NCBI GenBank assembly: GCA_937871715.1
Contig: CALMOE010000233.1
Coordinates: forward strand, 1-42,058
Length of the DNA: 42,058 nt
DNA from: an uncultured Geobacter sp.
GTDB taxonomy: Bacteria; Desulfobacterota; Desulfuromonadia; Geobacterales; DSM-12255
Reading direction: 5' to 3'
In this document: positions 1-7,886 of the stretch, in pieces
Layout of the letters: the number at the start of each line of letters is the position of its first letter
Numbering within the stretch: position 1 is the stretch's first letter
Made by a program: the position numbers and the translations under genes
Notes under the pieces: model-generated
Database searches by the model: none
What the model was told of the DNA's origin: nothing
Seen by the model: the letters and a program-made list of their open reading frames with translations, nothing else

Positions 1-828
1 TCCGGGGTGGAGTACGACCATGTGCGCCTGCGCCAGAGCGACGCCATTAATCAGGTGGACTTCCTCAACCGCGACGCCGTCCGCTGGGGATTCTACCTGA
101 ACGACACCCTTGCCCTGGGTAGGGTGGCAGTATCCCCCGGGGTGCGCTACGACCTGACCGGCAACGGCGGCGAGCAGTTCAGCCCCTCCCTTGGGGTGAC
201 CTGGCAGCTCTCCGAAAACAGCCTCTTGCGGGCCTACACCGCCAAGGGGTACAGCCTGCCGTCCCTCCTCCTCAACCAGGGGGCGGAAAAGGTCTGGACC
301 TCCCAGCTCGGAGTGGAGAGCAGCGCCGTCCCCAGCCTCTGGCTGAAGGGGACCCTGTTTCGCAATGAGACCTGGGATATCATCGAATGGGATTCGCCAG
401 TCAGCTATCATCACGAAAGGCAGATAAAGCAGGGTGGGGAGCTGGAGCTGCGCACCGCGCCGTGGCACGGTACATCCTTTAGCGGCGGCTACAGCTACAC
501 CGATGCCCGGCGAAGCGGCGACCATGAGGTTGTCAGGAACGTGCCGAGCCACACCCTGCAGCTCGGGGTGCGCTACGACGACTCCCGCTACCTGCAGGCC
601 CTACTTAGCGGCAGGTATCTCTGGTGGAACGCCGACCCCAGGCAGATGGGGCACTACTCCCCCATGGTCTGGGACCTGCATCTGAGCGCCTACCCCTCCG
701 GTCGGAGGGATTCGGGGGCCGAGCTCTTCCTCTCCGTGCGCAACCTGTTCAACGGTTCCCAGTATCTGGTCGAGCCTTTCCACAACCTCCGCCGCTGGGC
801 CGAGTTCGGCTTGAAGGTGCGGTTTTGA
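1..828 (+). CDS. TonB-dependent outer-membrane receptor, C-terminal part (5' truncated)
   Basis: The reading frame is open from the first base of the window, so the N-terminal plug and the first strands lie upstream. About 275 residues remain. They show alternating polar/aromatic beta-strands, many Trp/Tyr residues and Gly-Tyr-Ser turns such as the GGYSYTDAR stretch. The chain ends in Phe (LKVRF-stop), the usual outer-membrane barrel C-terminus. Segments such as SLLRAYTAKGYSLPSL and LFLSVRNLFN match conserved strands of TonB-dependent receptors. The substrate cannot be read from this part. Its stop overlaps the likely TTG start of the next gene (TTGA), and a substrate-binding protein and a histidine kinase follow, so uptake and sensing of the same ligand is a reasonable inference. 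Confidence 0.85.
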   Translation, partial: SGVEYDHVRLRQSDAINQVDFLNRDAVRWGFYLNDTLALGRVAVSPGVRYDLTGNGGEQFSPSLGVTWQLSENSLLRAYTAKGYSLPSLLLNQGAEKVWTSQLGVESSAVPSLWLKGTLFRNETWDIIEWDSPVSYHHERQIKQGGELELRTAPWHGTSFSGGYSYTDARRSGDHEVVRNVPSHTLQLGVRYDDSRYLQALLSGRYLWWNADPRQMGHYSPMVWDLHLSAYPSGRRDSGAELFLSVRNLFNGSQYLVEPFHNLRRWAEFGLKVRF

Positions 829-1703
829 GGCTCCCGGGGCTCCTTGCCATAGCCTTCTGGCTGCTGTTGCCGGCTACCTGCCCGGCATACGACCTTTTGG
901 TGGTGCAGAGCCAGCGCTCGCCGGTCTACGAGGAGGTGATGCGCGGTTTCCGCTCCGTCGCCCCATACTCCCAGCGGCTGATAGTGCTCAACGAGTACAT
1001 CGATGTGGATCTGCAGAGGATCGTGCGGGAGGAGAAGCCCCTGGCCATAATCGCCCTGGGGGACAACGCCCTGGCCGCGGCGCGCAGGTTGAAGCAGATT
1101 CCGGTCATCTCCCTCATGGCATTGACATTCCGCTCCGGCATGGGGGGGCACCCCGCTCTTACAGGGATCGAGGTGCAGATCCCGCCCGAGCGCTATCTTG
1201 GCGTTTTTGCCGGCATCAAGGCACGGCGGGTCGGAATCATAACCAATATGGACCGGAATGCAACCTATCTGAAGCTGGCCCAGAGGCAGGCCCGCCGCTA
1301 CGACCTGGAACTGGTGGTGAGGGACGTGAAGTCCCCCAGGGATGTGGCCAAGCAGCTTGATTCTCTCGTTGGGAATGTGGACTCACTCTGGATGCTGCCT
1401 GACACATCCATCTCCTCCGGCGAGGCTGCTGATGCCTTCTTCTTCTTTTCCGTCAGCCGCGGCGTGCCGGTGATTACTTTCTCCTCGGCCTACCTGGCCA
1501 CGGGTGCCGCCATTGCCGTTGAAATCGATCGTTTCGACATCGGCAGGCAGGGTGGGGAGATGTTCAACTCCATGCTGGATGGTGAAGCTGCTGACGTCAT
1601 CCCTCCTGCCATGCCGAGAAAGAGCAGGGTGAAGACCAATCCTTCGGTTCTGCGCAGGATCGGCATATCACCTGAGCTGCCGGCATTGAGGGGTGGAAGT
1701 TAA
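825..1703 (+). CDS. Periplasmic ABC-type substrate-binding protein (ABC_sub_bind-like)
   Basis: This 292-aa protein starts, in my reading, at the TTG overlapping the receptor stop. The reading frame is open from an ATG at 624, but that longer form would lie inside the receptor gene, and a signal peptide (LRLPGLLAIAFWLLLPATCPAY) follows the TTG directly. The mature part begins DLLVVQSQRSPVYEEVMRGF and shows the alternating alpha/beta order of a two-lobe periplasmic binding fold: residues IIALGDNAL, IPVISLMAL, RVGIITNMD and VPVITFSSAYL. This resembles the ABC_sub_bind family (PF04392 type), often found without a permease beside sensor kinases. No permease or ATPase is adjacent, so it may act as a ligand sensor for the kinase at 1707 rather than in transport. 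Ligand unknown. Confidence 0.75.
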   Translation: MRLPGLLAIAFWLLLPATCPAYDLLVVQSQRSPVYEEVMRGFRSVAPYSQRLIVLNEYIDVDLQRIVREEKPLAIIALGDNALAAARRLKQIPVISLMALTFRSGMGGHPALTGIEVQIPPERYLGVFAGIKARRVGIITNMDRNATYLKLAQRQARRYDLELVVRDVKSPRDVAKQLDSLVGNVDSLWMLPDTSISSGEAADAFFFFSVSRGVPVITFSSAYLATGAAIAVEIDRFDIGRQGGEMFNSMLDGEAADVIPPAMPRKSRVKTNPSVLRRIGISPELPALRGGS

Positions 1704-1706
1704 CCC

Positions 1707-3284
1707 ATGGATATCGGCAGTCGCGCAGGGCGATTTCGCGGGAGCTTCCGCAGCAGGCTTTTTCTGATTTTCACCTTTTTCACCTCGTTGATTTTCATCG
1801 TTTTCGTGCTGATTTATGTCAATGCCGAGAGGAGAAACTTCCGGGAACGCTCCTCCGAGCGGGCGCAGCTCCTCGCCTCCCAGCTGGCCCTTTCCATCAG
1901 GCTCCCCCTCTACGCGCAGAATTTCCCCGAGCTTGCCCGCCAGGCAGGCGATCTCCTTAACCTCCCCAAGGTAAAGCGGATCATTATCCGTGACAGCGAG
2001 AAAAGGACCCTTGTCGATATGGTCTCTGGAACGGGGAAGGATGAAACCTCTCTTGCCGTGGCGACCGCATCCGTACTGCCGGCGACTGCTACCCCAACCG
2101 CCGAGGCAGCCCTCAGTGGTGTATCCTCGCTTGCTGATCTCCCCCTGGGGTCCGTTACGCTCTACATCGACACCAGCGATTTGAAGGCGTCCATACTCTC
2201 CGCAGTCATCGGCAGCGCCATTGTTGCCTTACTCTTCTGGGTGGCGGTTCTTCTCTGCAGCTATCCGGTTCTAAAGCGTGTGACTAGTTCGTTCGAGCTG
2301 CTCATTGCCGGTCTCAACAGGATGATGGACGGGGATTTTAGCGCCAAGATTGTTGTTGGCGAGGATACGGAGGCGGGGAGGGCGGCAATGGCTGTGAACA
2401 GTCTGTCGACTGCCCTGGTGGAGAGGGAGGAGGAGAACCGCAGGCTGCAGCAGGAGCTGTTAAACTCCATGCGCCTTGAGGTACAGGAGGAAAAACGCCG
2501 GATGATGGCCAAGCTGATTCAGACCAACAGGATGACATCCCTTGGCCTCCTGATCTCCAGTCTGGCCCACAACATCAATACCCCCAATGGCGCCATCAAG
2601 CTGGCTGCCCAGCATCTGGATCGCTCCTGGCGGGACGCACTGCCGATACTTGAACAGGCTACGAAGGAGGAGGGGGAGTTTCATGTCGGCGGGTTGCCTT
2701 TCGGCATGGCAAGAGATGAGATCATCGGCGCCAGCGAGTCGATTCTCTGCAATGCCCTTAAGGTCGAGCAGGTCATCCGTGACCTGCGGGCATACAATGT
2801 GGGCGAAAAGAGCAGGTTCACCAATGATGTATCCGTGAATACCGTTGTCAGCGAGGCGCTCACCATCATCCGCGCCCACGGGCGCCAGGGTGAGGTGACG
2901 ATCTTAACGGAGATCTCCCCTGACCTGCCATCGATTACCGGCAACAAATACCAGCTGGAGCAGGTTGTGGTGAACCTGCTCATGAATGCCATGCAGGCAA
3001 CTGCCGGCAGAAACGGTGTGGTTAAGGTGATCACCGGATTCAGCCGGAGCAATGGTGAGGTGAGGATAAGCGTGAGCGATCAGGGTGTGGGTATTCCGCC
3101 TGAGGTTCGCAAGCACCTGTTCGAGGCTTTTTATTCAACCAGAATCGAGAGCGGCGGGAGCGGTCTGGGGCTCTATATTTCAAAATTTATCGTTTCGGAG
3201 CACAAGGGGAGCATAGCCATAGAGTCTGAACCTGGTGCCGGTACCGTTGTCACCATACGTATACCCGTCAATCAGGATCATTGA
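1707..3284 (+). CDS. Membrane sensor histidine kinase
   Basis: The 525-aa protein has a first transmembrane segment near residues 17-38, a periplasmic stretch of about 120 residues, a second transmembrane segment near 163-187, a HAMP-like linker, and a charged coiled coil near 235-265. The H-box SSLAHNINTPNG places the phospho-acceptor at His288. The ATPase part has the N-box NLLMNAMQA (Asn427), the G1 box DQGVGIP (near 458) and the G2 box GGSGLGLYISKF near the C-terminus. It lies 3 nt after the binding-protein stop, so it is probably translated from the same message. Its 3' end overlaps that of the convergent response regulator by 17 nt, and the two likely form a pair. The signal is unknown, but the neighbouring binding protein is an obvious candidate partner. 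Confidence 0.92.
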   Translation: MDIGSRAGRFRGSFRSRLFLIFTFFTSLIFIVFVLIYVNAERRNFRERSSERAQLLASQLALSIRLPLYAQNFPELARQAGDLLNLPKVKRIIIRDSEKRTLVDMVSGTGKDETSLAVATASVLPATATPTAEAALSGVSSLADLPLGSVTLYIDTSDLKASILSAVIGSAIVALLFWVAVLLCSYPVLKRVTSSFELLIAGLNRMMDGDFSAKIVVGEDTEAGRAAMAVNSLSTALVEREEENRRLQQELLNSMRLEVQEEKRRMMAKLIQTNRMTSLGLLISSLAHNINTPNGAIKLAAQHLDRSWRDALPILEQATKEEGEFHVGGLPFGMARDEIIGASESILCNALKVEQVIRDLRAYNVGEKSRFTNDVSVNTVVSEALTIIRAHGRQGEVTILTEISPDLPSITGNKYQLEQVVVNLLMNAMQATAGRNGVVKVITGFSRSNGEVRISVSDQGVGIPPEVRKHLFEAFYSTRIESGGSGLGLYISKFIVSEHKGSIAIESEPGAGTVVTIRIPVNQDH

Positions 3285-4746
3285 GCGAAGATTCATCAGT
3301 CGTCTCCAGGTTGATGTCCGGTTGCTGCGAGACGATCATCTCCAGTTTTTTCTGCAGGGTTGGCCGGCTAATGCCGAGCATCTTCGATGCCATGCTTCTG
3401 TTGCCTTTCGTCATGGCAATGGCTTCGTGCACCAGGAGTGTTTCAACTTCATCCACTGTCGGGAAGGTGTGGAATATGCCGTTCAATGCAAACTGATTGC
3501 TGCCGATTTTGCGGATGAACTTCCTGGGAATCAGTTTTCCCTTACGTAAACCCGGGAAATCGTCCATGGTCAGACTCCCGCTTCGGTTGTGCATGACCGC
3601 ATTATGGATCTTGTTTATCAGTTCGCGCACGTTACCCTGGAAATCGTAGGATATGAGAGCCTTGCGAACCTCACGGGAGAGTTCAGGTGTCTTGATGGAC
3701 AGGGATTTGGCAGTCACTTCCACAAAATGTTCAGCCAGAGGGATGATATCTTCGGGACGCTCCCGCAAGGGTGGGATCTTCAGGGTTTCTGCACTGATAC
3801 GGTAATAGAGATCGCTTCTGAATTTGCCAGATGCCATCAGAGATTCGAAGTTGGCGTTTGACGCCGCAATTATTCTTGCGTCACTCTTGTGCAGTACGTC
3901 GGATCCAAGGCGATAGTATTCTCCTTGCTGCAGCAGGCGCAGGAGCTTGATCTGTGATGCATTGCTCAGATCGCCAATTTCATCGAGAAAAAGAGTCCCC
4001 CCCCTGGCTTTTTCTATCAACCCCTCCCGGCTTTCGCTTGCCCCGGTGTATGCTCCCTTCTTGTGACCGAAGAGGGTGTCGGCGAGCATGGCATCGTCCA
4101 GTCCGGCAACGTTTACGGTTATCATTTTCCCCTTGAATCCGCTGCAGTTGTGAATAGCCGTGGCAATAAGCTCCTTTCCTACTCCTGTTTCTCCTGTAAT
4201 CAGCACTGGCTGTCTTGAGCAGGCCAGCGTTTCAATTACCTTGAAAATGGACAGAATCTTTTCGCTGCACGTTATGAACTCGCTGAAATGCTGCGGAGAG
4301 GAGAGGGGCTTGCCAAGCAGAAATCCTGTCAACTGTTGGTTTCTGGCAACCAGCTCACTGTTTTTGCAGGCGTTTTGCACTACAGACACAAGTTTAGTGG
4401 TGTCGATTGGCTTGGTTATGTAGTCATATGCTCCCTGCTTTATGCAGCTTACCGCATTCTCCAGATCGCTTACCCCCGTAATGATTATTACCGGAATATG
4501 CGGATACTGCTGGGTAAGTTTCGGCAAGAGGTCTGCCCCGGAAAGGTTTGGCATTACCCAGTCAAGTATTACTATAGAGAATGATCTTTCGGCCAGGGTT
4601 GGTAAAACCTGGGTGCTGTCCTGAATGGTCGTAATATTGCAGATATTGTGTGACAACAGGGCTCTGCGAGTGCCATCGAGAAACGCGGCATCATCGTCGA
4701 CAATCAGAATTGCGTGTTCCCTCTCCAACGTATTCATCTGCGGCAT
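3268..4746 (-). CDS. Sigma54-dependent response regulator (NtrC family)
   Basis: The 492-aa protein has three parts. The receiver domain has an acidic pocket at Asp17-Asp19, phospho-acceptor Asp62 in VILDWVMP, Thr90 and Lys112. The AAA+ domain has Walker A GETGVGKE at 185-192 and a Walker B-type LFLDEIGD. Its sigma54-contacting loop reads GAYTGA (231-236) instead of the usual GAFTGA; Tyr occurs there in a minority of active family members. The C-terminal Fis-type helix-turn-helix is near 440-465 (GNRSMASKMLGISRPTLQKK). The first ATG is preceded by AGGACAGG seven bases upstream. It is probably phosphorylated by the convergent kinase. Its targets are not evident: I found no convincing -24/-12 promoter in the window. 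Confidence 0.93.
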   Translation of the reverse strand: MPQMNTLEREHAILIVDDDAAFLDGTRRALLSHNICNITTIQDSTQVLPTLAERSFSIVILDWVMPNLSGADLLPKLTQQYPHIPVIIITGVSDLENAVSCIKQGAYDYITKPIDTTKLVSVVQNACKNSELVARNQQLTGFLLGKPLSSPQHFSEFITCSEKILSIFKVIETLACSRQPVLITGETGVGKELIATAIHNCSGFKGKMITVNVAGLDDAMLADTLFGHKKGAYTGASESREGLIEKARGGTLFLDEIGDLSNASQIKLLRLLQQGEYYRLGSDVLHKSDARIIAASNANFESLMASGKFRSDLYYRISAETLKIPPLRERPEDIIPLAEHFVEVTAKSLSIKTPELSREVRKALISYDFQGNVRELINKIHNAVMHNRSGSLTMDDFPGLRKGKLIPRKFIRKIGSNQFALNGIFHTFPTVDEVETLLVHEAIAMTKGNRSMASKMLGISRPTLQKKLEMIVSQQPDINLETTDESSLNDPD

Positions 4747-4858
4747 TAAATATCCTGTCCTGTTACTGGGATTAATCGCTTGGTAGATAGGTTAGGTGAA
4801 GCTCGTCAGACAAATCAATCAATATCCACTTCAGAGCATAATTTCAATAATTAAATGC

Positions 4859-4887
4859 TTGCGTTTGTAGTTAAAAATGGATATAAC
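4859..4887 (+). promoter_or_regulatory. Candidate sigma70 promoter for tRNA-Asp
   Basis: A -35-like TTGCGT (4859-4864) and a -10-like TATAAC (4882-4887) are 17 bases apart, and the predicted transcription start is about 40 bases before the tRNA. The region is AT-rich. Read by eye only. Confidence 0.4.
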
Positions 4888-4894
4888 ACATTTG

Positions 4895-4919
4895 TTGTTA
4901 CGTCATTAAGCGATAACAA
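4895..4919. repeat. Inverted repeat TTGTTA-N13-TAACAA
   Basis: Perfect 6-bp arms at 4895-4900 and 4914-4919 lie between the proposed tRNA-Asp promoter and the tRNA, and also upstream of the divergent response regulator. It could be an operator for either transcript. The AT-rich context makes chance occurrence quite possible. Confidence 0.3.
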
Positions 4920-4935
4920 GCCGTAATTACAAATT

Positions 4936-5012
4936 GGGGTAGTAGCTCAGTAGGTTAGAGTGCCGGCCTGTCACGCCGGAGGTCGCGGGTTCGAGCCCCG
5001 TCTGCCCCGCCA
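4936..5012 (+). tRNA. tRNA-Asp (anticodon GTC)
   Basis: This 77-nt cloverleaf has a 7-bp acceptor stem (4936-4942 with 5002-5008, one G-T pair), a D-arm with AGCTCAGTAGGTTAGA, a 5-bp anticodon stem (4963-4967 with 4975-4979) and anticodon GTC at 4970-4972. The T-arm has GGTTCGAGCC, the discriminator base is G and CCA is encoded (5010-5012). G73 fits the Asp identity set. Confidence 0.97.
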
Positions 5013-5021
5013 TAAATCTTA

Positions 5022-5051
5022 AAAGTCATGCAATTGCATGGCTTTTTTTTT
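5022..5051 (+). terminator. Rho-independent terminator after tRNA-Asp
   Basis: The stem 5024-5031 pairs with 5036-5043 around an AATT loop (one T-G pair) and is followed by a run of nine T (5043-5051). It lies 10 nt after the tRNA and would separate it from the glycosyltransferase operon. Confidence 0.85.
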
Positions 5052-5121
5052 GTCCATATTAAGCATCTCTTTCCTTTCTCTTGCATGATTTGGCATATTC
5101 ATTTATTCTCGAAAGTTGTGC

Positions 5122-5883
5122 ATGTCACAGATAACAGGACTGACAATATTGAAAGCAACCGTAGTCATACCTACCTACAATGAACGGGATAATATAGAGA
5201 AGCTGTGCAATTCTATACTCTCTCAGGATGACAGAATTCATATTCTGGTTGTAGACGACAACTCTCCAGATGGTACAGGCGAGATAGCCGACTTTATTTC
5301 GCGCAATAATTCCAGAGTCAAAGTTCTGCACCGTGCGGGAAAGCTTGGCCTCGGATCTGCATATCGTGAAGGTTTCAAGATTGCGCTGGGCGATGGTTCG
5401 GACTACATAGTCGAAATGGATGCCGATTTTTCCCATGATCCGGCAATGCTCCCTATTTTCCTGGAAAAGATGGCTGATTATGACCTGGTGATAGGATCAC
5501 GGTATGTAAATGGGGTCAGTGTTGTAAACTGGCCGATTCGCAGGTTGATTTTGAGTTATTTTGCAAGCGTTTATACCCGGTTGATCACAGGTCTGCGTCT
5601 GTCCGATTGCACCGGTGGTTTCAAATGCTTCCGACGAGAGGTGTTGGAGGCGATAAACATTGACTCGATTCGCTCGGATGGTTACTCCTTCCAGATTGAA
5701 ATGAATTACCGTTGTCATGAACAGGGATTCAGGATAGGTGAAATTCCGATCATCTTTGTAGACAGGCACGCCGGAACTTCGAAGATGTCTAAGCAGATTG
5801 TGCGTGAAGCGGTTTTTATGGTCTGGAAGCTAAAGTTAGGCAGTTTGCGCAGCTCTTTACTGGGATCAGGTAGAAGAAGATGA
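5122..5883 (+). CDS. Family 2 glycosyltransferase, polyprenol-phosphate mannosyltransferase-like
   Basis: This 253-aa GT-A enzyme resembles bacterial dolichol/undecaprenyl-phosphate sugar transferases (DPM1 type). Visible motifs are TVVIPTYNERDNI, VVDDNSPDGTG, the DxD-containing EMDADFSHDP and the downstream DCTGGFKCFRR and DGYSFQIEM. There are no C-terminal transmembrane segments, so it is the soluble, single-domain form. It is expected to move a hexose from a nucleotide sugar to a lipid phosphate at the inner membrane; the exact sugar is unknown. Start choice is uncertain. ATG 5122 has only a weak site (GAAAG), whereas TTG 5149, preceded by CAGGA, gives the usual family N-terminus (MKATVVIPTYNE). 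It heads the long cytochrome/secretion operon and overlaps the next gene by ATGA. Confidence 0.88.
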   Translation: MSQITGLTILKATVVIPTYNERDNIEKLCNSILSQDDRIHILVVDDNSPDGTGEIADFISRNNSRVKVLHRAGKLGLGSAYREGFKIALGDGSDYIVEMDADFSHDPAMLPIFLEKMADYDLVIGSRYVNGVSVVNWPIRRLILSYFASVYTRLITGLRLSDCTGGFKCFRREVLEAINIDSIRSDGYSFQIEMNYRCHEQGFRIGEIPIIFVDRHAGTSKMSKQIVREAVFMVWKLKLGSLRSSLLGSGRRR

Positions 5884-6062
5884 ACGAGTACTGGGGGCTC
5901 TTGGCGCAGTTTGGCTTGTGGGGGTGGATTGCGAGTGTTATTTTTCTTATACAGTACTCTTTTCCCGGGGTAGATGCGTTTAGAAGAAAAAGTGCCATTG
6001 TTTGGGGCGTGATATCGATAATATTTTTTTCATGCTGGATAACAGGTATGATCCTGGCCTGA
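5880..6062 (+). CDS. Small two-helix membrane protein, unknown function
   Basis: This 60-aa ORF starts at an ATG overlapping the glycosyltransferase stop (ATGA), a strong sign of translational coupling, and ends 13 nt before the next gene. Residues about 9-26 and 40-59 are hydrophobic, rich in Trp, Ile and Phe. They are joined by a short loop with RRK at 35-37, which predicts a hairpin with a cytoplasmic loop. I do not recognise the family. The coupling suggests that it works with the glycosyltransferase, for example as a membrane anchor. Confidence 0.7.
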   Translation: MNEYWGLLAQFGLWGWIASVIFLIQYSFPGVDAFRRKSAIVWGVISIIFFSCWITGMILA

Positions 6063-6075
6063 TAGAGAGTCTGAC

Positions 6076-7119
6076 TTGAGAAAGATTGCCATTTTTGTAT
6101 TGCTTCTGTTCATGTCTTTGCAGGCATGCGTAAGGTCGCCCGCCAAGCAGATATTATTTGACGATCCTTCACTTTCCCGGGTATGGCCGTCTCCACCGGA
6201 ACAACCAAGAATAAAGCTGATCAAGGTGTTCAAAGGGGCTGAGGAGTTCCTCAACCCGAAGGGACGAATACAATCCTTCTTTGAAGCGTTGACAGGGGAG
6301 CATGGCCACTCATTCGATTTAATGGCCCCTGCAGGGATAGCAGCAGACGGGGAGCGCTTCATTTATGTTGCCGATCCATCTGCACGGCTTGTTCATCGGT
6401 TTGATCTTCGTGAAAATGAAATCGTCTATCTGACCCATGCCGGAACCGAGCCCTTGGCGAGTCCGGTAGGCGTGGCTCTTGACATGGATGGTAACTGCTA
6501 CGTAACCGACTCGGTAAAGGCTAAGGTTTACAAGTATAATGCCGATGCAGAATATGTGGGGACTATCGGGCAGGGTGTAATTGATTTCAAGCGCCCGGCC
6601 GGTATTGCCATTGCCAGAAACGGCAACAAGTATGTTGCGGATGTACTCTCCAATAAGGTTTTTGTCTTTGATCGTTACGACAGGTTTGTTTCTGATTTTC
6701 CCAACCCCCTCTATTCAGAGGGACTGAATAAACCGGTCAATATTGCAGTTGATAAGAGTAATAATGTTTATGTAACTGACGCATTCAGTTTCGCGGTAAA
6801 AGTCTTTGATGAAAAGGGCAATTTAATAAAAACAATCGGTCGAATCGGCGACGGTCCAGGTACCTTCTCCCGCCCAAAAGGGGTTGCAGTAGACAGTGAA
6901 TCACATGTCTACATTGTTGATGCGAATTTTGATAACTTTCAGATATTCAATGAGGAAGGTCGGTTATTGTTGTATGTAGGTAGCGCCGGTAAGAAGCCGG
7001 GAGAATTTTTCATGCCTAACGGCATCTTCATCGATCGTGAGGACAGAATTTATCTTTCCGACTCCTACAACCAGCGAGTGCAGATATTTCAATATATTAA
7101 GGAACAGGCTGCAAAATAA
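6076..7119 (+). CDS. NHL-repeat lipoprotein
   Basis: The 347-aa protein appears to start at TTG (6076), because the signal peptide MRKIAIFVLLLFMSLQAC begins there. The lipobox LQAC predicts lipid attachment at Cys18. The rest is a repeated pattern of about 45 residues of the type GVALDMDGNCYVTDS, NIAVDKSNNVYVTDA, GVAVDSESHVYIVDA and GIFIDREDRIYLSDS. These are beta-propeller NHL repeats, five or six visible. Such propellers usually bind proteins. NHL proteins often accompany extracellular multihaem cytochromes in Geobacter-type genomes, and two cytochrome genes follow directly: its TAA abuts the ATG of the tetrahaem cytochrome. An outer-membrane or periplasmic assembly or anchoring role is inferred. 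Confidence 0.9.
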   Translation: MRKIAIFVLLLFMSLQACVRSPAKQILFDDPSLSRVWPSPPEQPRIKLIKVFKGAEEFLNPKGRIQSFFEALTGEHGHSFDLMAPAGIAADGERFIYVADPSARLVHRFDLRENEIVYLTHAGTEPLASPVGVALDMDGNCYVTDSVKAKVYKYNADAEYVGTIGQGVIDFKRPAGIAIARNGNKYVADVLSNKVFVFDRYDRFVSDFPNPLYSEGLNKPVNIAVDKSNNVYVTDAFSFAVKVFDEKGNLIKTIGRIGDGPGTFSRPKGVAVDSESHVYIVDANFDNFQIFNEEGRLLLYVGSAGKKPGEFFMPNGIFIDREDRIYLSDSYNQRVQIFQYIKEQAAK

Positions 7120-7878
7120 ATGAAATTTGCCGCTATCATCATAATCACATTTCTCTTTTTCGGTTATAGCCTGTCGGAAGGTGCAGGGAAGAAAATATCC
7201 GAGAGGGGAAACAAGCATAATTTTTCCTATCAGAATATCTCCTCAAATTATCGTGCGTTACCTACCGGTGAAATGGAAGGGTTTCCTTCGCGTAGCAATC
7301 AAATCTGCGTTTTCTGCCACACCCCCCACGGTTCAAGTGGCGAGGGGCCTCTATGGAATAGACAAGCCAGTACGGTTTCGTTTTTCAAGCATTTCTCATC
7401 TGCTTCTCTGGCAATCGATGATCCTTCTGTCAGAGGCATCAGTGAGTACGGCCAGCCTAACGGTTCGTCAAGGCTTTGTCTCAGCTGCCATGACGGGGTG
7501 ACGGCTCTGGGCGCACTTTTCTCGACACCCTCAGGTGCAACGCCGATGTATTTTCTGGATGTAAGGACGGGGCAATCAGGGACAAACATTCATCTCCCCT
7601 ATGAGACATACTCATCCCATCATCCGGTCTCGTTCAAATATGATGTAAATGTAAGAAACATTCTAACGAGTCCACCATACAATCGACCTTATTGGTTTTC
7701 CCCTGCTAATGGGGTCACTCTTGATAGATACCAGCGAATGCAGTGTACGACCTGTCATGATCCGCACCAGGATAAATCCGATGTCCAGGATCCGACTACT
7801 CCTTTCTGGACAGGGAAAACATATGCAGAGGTATGTAAATCTTGCCATAACATGGCGTCACCGCCGAGCTTTCCATAG
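7120..7878 (+). CDS. Exported tetrahaem c-type cytochrome
   Basis: The 252-aa protein has a signal peptide (MKFAAIIIITFLFFGYSLSEGAG) and four CxxCH haem-attachment motifs: CVFCH, CLSCH, CTTCH and CKSCH. The contexts CVFCHTPHG and CTTCHDPH are typical of the doubled-CxxCH class of cytochromes. Additional His residues (SSHHPVSF, HLPYETY) could be distal ligands. Haem is attached in the periplasm by the cytochrome c maturation machinery. Final location, periplasm or cell surface, is not decided by the sequence. It sits between an NHL lipoprotein and a larger cytochrome and upstream of the secretion genes, so it may be a partner or a substrate of that machine. Confidence 0.93.
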   Translation: MKFAAIIIITFLFFGYSLSEGAGKKISERGNKHNFSYQNISSNYRALPTGEMEGFPSRSNQICVFCHTPHGSSGEGPLWNRQASTVSFFKHFSSASLAIDDPSVRGISEYGQPNGSSRLCLSCHDGVTALGALFSTPSGATPMYFLDVRTGQSGTNIHLPYETYSSHHPVSFKYDVNVRNILTSPPYNRPYWFSPANGVTLDRYQRMQCTTCHDPHQDKSDVQDPTTPFWTGKTYAEVCKSCHNMASPPSFP

Positions 7879-7886
7879 GATTCTTT

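Noticed and set aside
624-824. N-terminal extension of the binding-protein frame back to ATG 624
   Set aside because: The extension would lie inside the receptor gene, is Arg/Pro-rich like an out-of-frame translation, and puts the signal peptide internally. TTG 825 fits better.
4859-5012. tRNA-Asp as an integration site for a mobile element
   Set aside because: No integrase, no duplicated tRNA 3' end and no change of gene style follows; the downstream operon has normal envelope genes.
5080-5121. Possible sigma54 promoter (TTTGGCATATTC) before the glycosyltransferase
   Set aside because: The GG element is present, but no GC doublet stands ten bases downstream as -24/-12 promoters require.
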